From UBA927 sp964361785 (GTDB lineage Bacteria > Patescibacteriota > Microgenomatia > UBA10105 > UBA927), in contig CAYIBX010000004.1 in the NCBI GenBank assembly GCA_964361785.1, forward strand, positions 1-55,712: a stretch of 55,712 bases of DNA, read 5' to 3'. Shown here piece by piece: positions 49,276 to 55,712 of the stretch. Position numbers and translations under genes: made by a program. The notes beneath the pieces were generated by a model that saw only the letters and a program-made list of their open reading frames with translations, was not told where the DNA came from and did not search any database. How positions within the stretch are numbered: the first letter of the stretch is position 1; each line of letters opens with the position of its first letter.

Positions 49276-51069
49276 ATGAATACTTCATGGAAGAAAACAA
49301 CAATTCCTGTCAAAGGCATGCATTGTAGATCATGTGAAATCCTTATTGAAGACGAATTGTCTCACGTACTAGGTGTTTGCAAAGTAGAAGTCAGTGAGAA
49401 TAAAGGTATAGCCGAAGTATATTATGAAACGGATTTGGGGGTGGAACAAATAGAACAAGCGATACATAAAGCCGGATATGAAGTGGGTTTTAATGACAAA
49501 AAGCCCTGGCTATCGAAAAATATCGGGGATTATGCGGATGTATTTTATGCAGGAGTTGCATTGTTTTTTCTCTATGTTTTGGTTTCTATCCTTGGATTGA
49601 CGAAGCTTTTGGGTGTTGGTGGCGGCCATCCTACAAGCTTTGTCACTGTGCTTATTATCGGTTTGACCGCAGGATTTTCTACATGCATGGCGCTTATTGG
49701 CGGATTGGTTTTGGGCGCGGCTACTCGATACGCTCAAAACCACCCCAATGCGACAAACAAAGAGAGATTCACTCCGCATCTTTGGTTTACTGCAGGAAGA
49801 ATAGTATCCTACACCATTTTTGGCGGAATCATCGGCGGTATAGGATCATTTTTTCAATTCTCAGGGTTTGGTTTGGGTCTTTTAACACTGGCTGTCGCGC
49901 TGGTCATGCTCACACTTGGTACGCAGCTTACCGGTTTATTTCCGAGGCTTGAAGGGCTTAAAATGAGCTTACCCAAAGGAATTGCACGATTATTTGGTAT
50001 TAACAATCAAAAGGAGAGCGAGTATAGTCATAAAAATTCGTTTGTATTAGGAGCAAGTACATTTTTTCTTCCCTGCGGTTTTACTCAGGCCATGCAGCTT
50101 TATGCCATGAGCACCGGTAATGTATTTTCAGGTGCTATGATTATGGGGGTATTTGCAATCGGTACAGCACCGGGACTTTTAGGCATAGGCGGGCTCACCT
50201 CTGTTGTTCGCGGAGTTTTTGCCCAAAAATTCTTTAAATTTGCAGGCGTTGCGGTGATGGGGCTTTCACTTTTTAACATCAATAACGCGCTAAACCTGAT
50301 AGGGTGGAATCCTGTCAATGGATTAGGTTTGGGTAGCGCTGTTTTGGCAGCCGCTACAGAAAATATTGGCGTGCGAAAAGGAGATACGCAGATTGTACGT
50401 ATGACACAGGATGCCCGTGGATACTCACCAAATTCTTTTACGATTGAAAAAGGAGTACCGGTCAAATGGATTATCAACTCAACAGACGTGAATACGTGTG
50501 CTTCAAGTATCGTCTCGTCTCAAATTGGCGTACGGATAAATTTGCATCCTGGCGAAAACACTGTTGAGTTTACGCCAAAAACTTCAGGAACCATTAGTTT
50601 CTCCTGCATGATGGGTATGTATCGGGGCTCATTTACTGTTGTTGATAGCATAAATGCATTGGTCGCTCAACCATCCGCTGATTCTGTGGCAGATAACAAA
50701 GAAAGTGGGTCGTGTGGAGGTGGCGGATGTGGATGTGGCGGGACGAAAAAACCAGTTGTCGAACAGGTCGCCAATGATGCGCCAATCATCAAAAATGATG
50801 TGCAAATTATTAAGACAACATATACCCAAGACAAAGATATTTCACCCAATACGTTTATCGTAAACGCAGGCATACCAGTTCGGTTAGAGGTAGATGTGAA
50901 GGATTTTGGATCGGGATGTATGAGCACCATCATGGTGGCAGGTCAGACAGAATCGCAATTTTTGGAAAAAGGAAAAACGTTGCTACTCTCATTTACACCA
51001 AAATCTAAAGGCGAGTATCCGATTACTTGTGCCATGGGCGTTGCGAGAGGAAAGATTAAAGTTATTTAA
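49276..51069 (+). CDS. HMA / DsbD_2-like membrane / double-cupredoxin fusion protein
   Basis: 597 aa. Residues 8-72: HMA domain with GMHCRSC (Cys17, Cys20). About 88-345: membrane domain of the UreH/DsbD_2 (TauE/SafE-like) type with FSTCMALIGGLVLG (Cys137) and FFLPCGFTQAMQLYAM (Cys267), a pair well placed for Cu or thiol transfer. About 370-455: cupredoxin-like domain, Cys408 and SFSCMMGMYRG. 478-489: Cys/Gly-rich linker (SCGGGGCGCGG). About 510-597: second cupredoxin-like domain, Cys548 and ITCAMGVARG. It could pass Cu(I) from the cytoplasm through the membrane to outer binding domains. First gene of the copper operon. Confidence 0.88.
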   Translation: MNTSWKKTTIPVKGMHCRSCEILIEDELSHVLGVCKVEVSENKGIAEVYYETDLGVEQIEQAIHKAGYEVGFNDKKPWLSKNIGDYADVFYAGVALFFLYVLVSILGLTKLLGVGGGHPTSFVTVLIIGLTAGFSTCMALIGGLVLGAATRYAQNHPNATNKERFTPHLWFTAGRIVSYTIFGGIIGGIGSFFQFSGFGLGLLTLAVALVMLTLGTQLTGLFPRLEGLKMSLPKGIARLFGINNQKESEYSHKNSFVLGASTFFLPCGFTQAMQLYAMSTGNVFSGAMIMGVFAIGTAPGLLGIGGLTSVVRGVFAQKFFKFAGVAVMGLSLFNINNALNLIGWNPVNGLGLGSAVLAAATENIGVRKGDTQIVRMTQDARGYSPNSFTIEKGVPVKWIINSTDVNTCASSIVSSQIGVRINLHPGENTVEFTPKTSGTISFSCMMGMYRGSFTVVDSINALVAQPSADSVADNKESGSCGGGGCGCGGTKKPVVEQVANDAPIIKNDVQIIKTTYTQDKDISPNTFIVNAGIPVRLEVDVKDFGSGCMSTIMVAGQTESQFLEKGKTLLLSFTPKSKGEYPITCAMGVARGKIKVI

Positions 51070-51080
51070 AGGAGAATTAT

Positions 51081-51293
51081 ATGAATGAACAAACAATCAT
51101 AATATCCGGTATGACCTGTGGAGCGTGCATCAATCTCGTTACAAAAATACTTTCTCGGATGAAGGGTATACGTAGTGTTCTTTCCGTTGAAAAAGGTTTA
51201 GCCAAAGTTTCAGTCGATACTCACTATTCAAAAGAGGCGTTTGCTCACGTGTTTACAGGGACGCCATATACGGTAGAAAGTATTACTTTATGA
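51081..51293 (+). CDS. copZ: CopZ-like copper chaperone (stand-alone HMA)
   Basis: 70 aa, a single HMA domain with GMTCGACINLVTKIL and the ferredoxin-like alpha-beta pattern. Clear AAAGGAG site before the ATG. It should ferry Cu(I) in the cytoplasm to the HMA domains of CopA and the fusion protein. ATGA overlap with copA. Confidence 0.88.
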   Translation: MNEQTIIISGMTCGACINLVTKILSRMKGIRSVLSVEKGLAKVSVDTHYSKEAFAHVFTGTPYTVESITL

Positions 51294-54040
51294 ATAATAA
51301 TTTAGTATTAGACGTGAGCGGGATGCATTGTCAATCGTGCGAAATGCTTATAACGGAAGAACTTAAAGGTTTGCAAGGAGTGAGTGATATCTTAGTGAGT
51401 CAAAAAGATGGCTCCGCCCTGATGCGCATGGATCCGAAATTAGTCACCGTTTCGGAGATTGTGGACGCCGTTAAACGCGCAGGATATGAGGGAAAAGTGA
51501 AATCAAATGGTGAATCATTGCCCTCCCATGGAAAGCCAATTAAAATTACTATCGAAACAACCACAGATGCCTTTCCTACTTCGGATTTATTATCATTATT
51601 GACGATAAAAAATAATTCTCAAATACCTGTTGCTACCTATACAGCTCATGCGACGCGTATGACTAAATCTTCTCAGCTACAATCATCGACGAAACGAATG
51701 AAACTGGATATTTCCGGTATGCACTGTTCTTCATGTGCCGGGCTCATTGAAAGGTCTTTAAAAAAAGTACAGGGTGTTTCTGCAGCAAATGTTAATTTCG
51801 CAGCAGAAAAAGCGAGCGTCATTTTCGATGAAAATACTGCCTCATCCTCGGATTTAGTGGCAGCAGTTCAAAAAGCAGGATATAAAGCCACGATTATAAA
51901 AGAAGGTTCGTCAGTAGATGATACAGCCAAACGGACCGCCGAAATCAGTCATCTGTTTCATTTGTTTATCCGTAGTTTTATTCTTAGCGTGCCGATGCTG
52001 TACTTTATGCTTTTTGATTTTTTCCCACGTATTGCCGGTAAGGCTTTTCTATTCCCGTATATTGGTGTTATTTCACTCGTTCTTTCCACTCCCGTGCAGG
52101 TTTTTATGGGAGCGGGATTTTATAAGGGCATGTGGTCTGCGCTTCGGATGAAAACGTTTAATATGGATAGCTTGATAGCAATTGGAACATCGACTGCGTA
52201 TTTTTATAGTGTTATTAACTTCATTACCTATTATGCACAAAATAGGTCATATATTGGACTTTTTGGTCAAAAAATTCCGGAGTTATATTTTGAAACTGCT
52301 GCGTTTCTTATCACATTCGTGCTCCTTGGCAAATGGCTTGAAAAGCGAGCCAAAGGACAGACTTCTGATGCAATTTTAAAACTCATGGGACTGCAGGCCA
52401 AAACTGCGCGTGTCATCCGAAATGGAGACACAAGCGACATTCCTATTGATCAAGTTGTCGCAGGGGACATTATTCTCATTCGACCTGGTGAGAAAGTTGC
52501 TGTTGACGGAAAAATTATAAAAGGATCATCGTCAGTAGATGAATCCATGATAACCGGTGAAAGTTTACCGGTAGAAAAAAACGTAGGTGATACGGTTGTG
52601 GGTGCGACAATGAATAAAACAGGCAGTTTTGAATTCATCGCTACGAGAGTTGGGAACGAAACAACATTAGCACAAATCATACGATTAATTGAGGAAGCCC
52701 AAGGATCCAAAGCACCGATACAGGCGTTTGCAGATAAAATTTCTGCGTATTTTGTTCCAATAGTTATTGGAATCGCCATACTTACATTCGTCATTTGGTA
52801 TTTCTTTTTAGGTGCGTCACTGGCGTTTGCGCTTATGGCGTTTACCGCGGTCATTGTCATTGCCTGTCCGTGTGCATTGGGTCTGGCAACTCCGACAGCG
52901 CTTATGGTGGGCACTGGTAAAGGCGCACAACACGGGATACTTATAAAAGGCGGCGAGCCACTTGAGGCAGCATGTAAAGTGGGGGCCGTTGTGTTTGACA
53001 AAACAGGGACTCTCACTAAAGGCAAGCCTGAAGTGACAGATACAGTATCGTTTGGACAACTGGACGAGGATGATGTGTTGACTCTATCTGCCAGTTTGGA
53101 AAAATCATCGGAACATCCGCTTGCTGAGGCTATTTACGAATATGCCAAAGAAGAACAAATCCCTTTTAAGGATGTTACTGATTTCAAAGCTATTCCGGGA
53201 AAGGGCGTCACGGGGGTGATTGATGATACGACATATTACTTCGGTAACCGAAAGCTTATCGATGATGTGTCGGGCCTTACTATTTCTTCGTATGAACGAA
53301 AATTAGTGCGTCTAGAAGAACAAGGTAAAACTGCTATGATATTGGCCCAATCAGATAAAATTTTGGGCATTGTGGCTGTCGCTGACACAGTAAAAGAAAC
53401 ATCGAAAGAAGCGGTGGCGTCGCTTATCAAACGTGGTATTGCAGTTTACATGATAACCGGTGATAACCAGAGGACAGCAAATGCAATTGCCGCACAGGTT
53501 GGTATAACAAACGTACTAGCAGAAGTGTTGCCGCAGGATAAAGCAAATGAAGTGAAAAAGATTCAACAAACGGGCGTGAAGGTTGCTATGGTAGGCGATG
53601 GCATAAACGACGCACCTGCTTTGGCTCAGGCAGACGTAGGGATTTCGATGGGCAATGGTACTGACGTTGCTATGGAAGCCGGAGGCATTGTCATTATCAA
53701 AAATGATCTTGCCGATGTCGTAACCGCGTTTGATTTATCCCGTGAAACGATGACAAAGATTAAGCAAAATATGTTTTTTGCACTTTTTTATAATGTTATC
53801 GGAATTCCTATCGCGGCCCGTGTGTTTATGGGTATAGGTTTAGTGCTTCGACCTGAGCTTGCAGGACTTGCGATGGCTCTGTCTTCTGTATCTGTCGTGT
53901 CCAATTCATTGCTGTTGCGGTATTTTAACCCAGGGAAGCGTAATTGGCTCTCTCAAGCTGCTCCGGTTGTCATGACCCTGGTATTTTTCTTTGTCTTTGT
54001 ACAATTTGGTCGGTTAAGTTCTGCCATGGCTACGAAGTGA
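51290..54040 (+). CDS. copA: Copper-translocating P1B-type ATPase CopA
   Basis: 916 aa. Two HMA domains: GMHCQSC (Cys14, Cys17) and GMHCSSC (Cys146, Cys149), joined by a 65-aa polar linker. Eight membrane helices with CPC (Cys526, Cys528) in M6, YN (FYNVIGIP) in M7 and MALSS in M8: the P1B-1 Cu(I) signature. TGES (about 422), Asp570 in DKTGTLTKG, SEHPL (His609) and GDGINDAPAL complete the pump. Exports Cu(I). In frame after copZ with ATGA overlap. Confidence 0.96.
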   Translation: MNNNLVLDVSGMHCQSCEMLITEELKGLQGVSDILVSQKDGSALMRMDPKLVTVSEIVDAVKRAGYEGKVKSNGESLPSHGKPIKITIETTTDAFPTSDLLSLLTIKNNSQIPVATYTAHATRMTKSSQLQSSTKRMKLDISGMHCSSCAGLIERSLKKVQGVSAANVNFAAEKASVIFDENTASSSDLVAAVQKAGYKATIIKEGSSVDDTAKRTAEISHLFHLFIRSFILSVPMLYFMLFDFFPRIAGKAFLFPYIGVISLVLSTPVQVFMGAGFYKGMWSALRMKTFNMDSLIAIGTSTAYFYSVINFITYYAQNRSYIGLFGQKIPELYFETAAFLITFVLLGKWLEKRAKGQTSDAILKLMGLQAKTARVIRNGDTSDIPIDQVVAGDIILIRPGEKVAVDGKIIKGSSSVDESMITGESLPVEKNVGDTVVGATMNKTGSFEFIATRVGNETTLAQIIRLIEEAQGSKAPIQAFADKISAYFVPIVIGIAILTFVIWYFFLGASLAFALMAFTAVIVIACPCALGLATPTALMVGTGKGAQHGILIKGGEPLEAACKVGAVVFDKTGTLTKGKPEVTDTVSFGQLDEDDVLTLSASLEKSSEHPLAEAIYEYAKEEQIPFKDVTDFKAIPGKGVTGVIDDTTYYFGNRKLIDDVSGLTISSYERKLVRLEEQGKTAMILAQSDKILGIVAVADTVKETSKEAVASLIKRGIAVYMITGDNQRTANAIAAQVGITNVLAEVLPQDKANEVKKIQQTGVKVAMVGDGINDAPALAQADVGISMGNGTDVAMEAGGIVIIKNDLADVVTAFDLSRETMTKIKQNMFFALFYNVIGIPIAARVFMGIGLVLRPELAGLAMALSSVSVVSNSLLLRYFNPGKRNWLSQAAPVVMTLVFFFVFVQFGRLSSAMATK

Positions 54041-54051
54041 AAGGAAGGTTT

Positions 54052-54582
54052 ATGAAACACAAACAGACAGAAGGTACTGATAAAACGATACTTTGGCATA
54101 TCGTCGGATTAACCGTGTTTATTTTAGTGCTTATTGGATTTGTGGCCATTGGGGAAAAGAAAGAAGCCAAAAAGGTTGGTCAGGTTGTATCGTATCAAAT
54201 AAAAGATTCACAAAAGCCTGTAGCCTCATTTGAAACTGAAACCAAGGATTTGGGAAAAATGAAAGTCAATGATGAAAAGTCAGAAGACTTTGTTGTGCGA
54301 AATACCGGTACAAAGCCGTTGTCTCTTTACAATATCAACTCATCCTGTGGCTGTACCGTAGGCGTAGTTACGATTAACGGGCAAAAAAGTCCGGAAGGCG
54401 CCATGCATTTGAAAAATTCATGGATAGGAACAGTAAATCCCGAAGAATCAGCGATAGTTACGGTAATTTATCGGCCAAGCGTTATGCCTGTAAAGGGTGA
54501 TGTATCACGCTCCGTGTACGTAGATACGAATGATCCGGCAAATACAACCCTGACATTCAACGTTTCTGCATTTGTGAAATAA
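54052..54582 (+). CDS. DUF1573 membrane-anchored protein
   Basis: 176 aa from ATG 54052, set by AAGGAAGG; an earlier frame start lies inside copA. One N-terminal membrane helix (about 14-34), then an Ig-like DUF1573 domain: KDLGKMKVNDEKSEDFVVRN, the hallmark SSCGCT and a C-terminal VYVDTNDPANTTLTFNV. The CGC motif can bind metal or take part in thiol exchange. Located between copA and a CcdA-like gene, it may be a periplasmic copper or redox partner. Confidence 0.85.
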   Translation: MKHKQTEGTDKTILWHIVGLTVFILVLIGFVAIGEKKEAKKVGQVVSYQIKDSQKPVASFETETKDLGKMKVNDEKSEDFVVRNTGTKPLSLYNINSSCGCTVGVVTINGQKSPEGAMHLKNSWIGTVNPEESAIVTVIYRPSVMPVKGDVSRSVYVDTNDPANTTLTFNVSAFVK

Positions 54583-54587
54583 TTTGT

Positions 54588-55403
54588 ATGAATAATCTTT
54601 TTTTTGGAGTTTCCTTAACGGCTGCATTTATCGGTGGCATGCTGGCACTGTTTGCTCCCTGTTGTATCACATTTCTTTTCCCGTCATATTTAGGAACGAT
54701 TTTTAAAGAAAAAAAACGAGTCGTGTTTCTGACCCTGATATTTGCCTTAGGATTAGGAACTATTCTTATACCGGTTGCCGTAGGATTTAGATTTATTGTG
54801 TCATTTTTTAATGATTTCCATACCTCGATATATCTTTTAGGAGCGTTGGTTATGTTTCTTATCGGGCTTATGACACTACTGGATATTAAAATTATGTTGC
54901 CGGTGCCACATCGTATTATGCCAAAAGCGGAAGATACAAATGTCGTCTCTACCTATATTCTCGGGGTATTCTCGGGGATTACGTCATCGTGCTGTGCTCC
55001 TGTACTTTTTGCAGCCATAACACTTTCAACTCTTTCTCTATCGCTGGCTGGTTCGCTTTTAGTTTCCATCGTCTATGTCATGGGTATCGTGTTTCCATTA
55101 TTTTTTCTTTCATTGTTTTATGAAAAAATGACAAATACATATTTGTATACGCTTAAAAAACGGGTAGAAAAACCTTTGAAATTTATTGCGTCAGGTATTT
55201 TTATACTTTCTGCCATCGTGATTTCGTTTATGGCTTTGACAAATCGTATTCAAATGGATTCCAGTATGGAATACGGAAAAGCGCTTCGAACGATCATCTA
55301 CGAGATCTCCTCCAATTTGCAATACCCGATAGTTGATGTAGTATTCGTCGCGGGAATTATAGTATTTATTGCTATCGCTATTAAACAAGCAAAGAAAAAG
55401 TAG
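54588..55403 (+). CDS. CcdA-like thiol-redox membrane transporter
   Basis: 271 aa, six to seven membrane helices. LFAPCCITFLFPSYLG (first helix) and GITSSCCAPVLFAAITL (fourth) carry the two reactive cysteine positions of CcdA/DsbD, each here as a CC doublet. A short C-terminal helix ends in KQAKKK. It would pass electrons from cytoplasmic thioredoxin outward, keeping external cysteines (of the cupredoxins or DUF1573) reduced. No thioredoxin gene is visible nearby. Confidence 0.86.
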   Translation: MNNLFFGVSLTAAFIGGMLALFAPCCITFLFPSYLGTIFKEKKRVVFLTLIFALGLGTILIPVAVGFRFIVSFFNDFHTSIYLLGALVMFLIGLMTLLDIKIMLPVPHRIMPKAEDTNVVSTYILGVFSGITSSCCAPVLFAAITLSTLSLSLAGSLLVSIVYVMGIVFPLFFLSLFYEKMTNTYLYTLKKRVEKPLKFIASGIFILSAIVISFMALTNRIQMDSSMEYGKALRTIIYEISSNLQYPIVDVVFVAGIIVFIAIAIKQAKKK

Positions 55404-55434
55404 TATGCTCTCTATGAGAGGAGGTGAATAGAGT

Positions 55435-55701
55435 ATGAAACATAACCGTATGGCTACTGCAAATGCTGCAGGTGCGACCACTGGCGTAGTATTTATTGCC
55501 TGTCGATTGCTCGTCGGACTATTTCCTGATTTCATGTTTACTGCCGCTCAGTCATGGTTTCATGGCGTAGAATTGACGAGGCTCACAGCGTTCAATCTCA
55601 CGCCCGCGTCTTTTGTGTGGGGTTTGATTTCGTCGTCAGTATTCGCATGGATTGTAGGATATCTCTTTGCGTATTTTTATAACATGTTTGTGAAGAAATA
55701 A
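55435..55701 (+). CDS. DUF5676-like small membrane protein
   Basis: 88 aa, two membrane helices: TTGVVFIACRLLVGLFPDFM and SFVWGLISSSVFAWIVGYLF, with AAQSWFHGVELTRL between them, the pattern I know from DUF5676 membrane proteins. Strong Shine-Dalgarno GGAGGTG. A small hairpin (CTCTC/GAGAG, 55408-55420) touches that site and might modulate translation. It closes the copper island; function unknown. Confidence 0.8.
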   Translation: MKHNRMATANAAGATTGVVFIACRLLVGLFPDFMFTAAQSWFHGVELTRLTAFNLTPASFVWGLISSSVFAWIVGYLFAYFYNMFVKK

Positions 55702-55712
55702 AGGTATATATT

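Noticed and set aside
51290..54040. Zinc/cadmium or silver-only P1B pump
   Set aside because: CPC together with YN and MxxSS in the last helices is the Cu(I) (P1B-1) signature; zinc pumps have different M7/M8 residues.

Overview
The window reads as one chromosomal contig of a bacterium with a small, compact genome, most likely a member of the Candidate Phyla Radiation (Patescibacteria), perhaps the Microgenomates side. That is inference. It rests on very tight gene packing, many small unrecognised proteins, a short ATP synthase delta subunit, an archaeal-type class I aldolase, a MurT/GatD pair, tRNA genes without an encoded CCA, and the mix of leaderless and Shine-Dalgarno starts. The genetic code is standard: many genes end in TGA, often as ATGA overlaps.

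Region 1 (1-11,400) is a surface glycan cluster. It holds a secreted beta-propeller/LCAT-like lipase fusion, three consecutive SAM methyltransferases, two GT2 and two GT4 glycosyltransferases, a GT-C-like membrane protein, a Wzy/WaaL-like polymerase or ligase and a membrane-anchored Ig-like protein. Several of these genes are chained by ATGA overlaps. The first methyltransferase and the first part of the second are much more AT-rich than their surroundings.

Region 2 (11,400-15,900) is a patchwork of small genes around three tRNAs (Thr, Gly, Asp): a staphylococcal-type nuclease, an RlmI-like methyltransferase, a Nudix hydrolase, a creatininase-family protein, an HXXEE membrane protein, a GIY-YIG protein whose stop lies inside tRNA-Gly, and a two-LysM membrane protein. 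GC-rich hairpins cluster here.

Region 3 (15,900-39,900) is housekeeping: PolX, LemA-HtpX, a frameshifted small gene, MurT-GatD (peptidoglycan glutamate amidation), GatCAB, DnaE, the whole F1Fo ATP synthase (atpI-like, BEFHAGDC), a CBS protein, CTP synthase, L19, a frameshifted yraN, endonuclease III and a YgjP-like metallopeptidase.

Region 4 (39,900-47,100) holds tRNA-Lys, a P2-type calcium-like ATPase, a GNAT/BioF2-like protein divergent from a PIG-L deacetylase, a coiled-coil protein, a zinc-ribbon membrane protein and an aldolase-FBPase pair that looks gluconeogenic.

Region 5 (47,100-55,700) is a compact copper and thiol-redox island: an OmpR-type regulator and its kinase, a fused HMA / DsbD_2-like membrane / double cupredoxin protein, a CopZ-like chaperone, a CopA Cu(I) ATPase, a DUF1573 protein, a CcdA-like thiol transporter and a DUF5676-like membrane protein.

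Two patterns run through the whole window. First, most genes that begin a transcription unit have a -10 hexamer ending 5-7 nt before the start codon (leaderless transcripts), while several genes inside operons carry clear Shine-Dalgarno sites. Second, three spacerless perfect palindromes of 30, 32 and 40 bp lie in intergenic gaps and are not explained by ordinary terminators.
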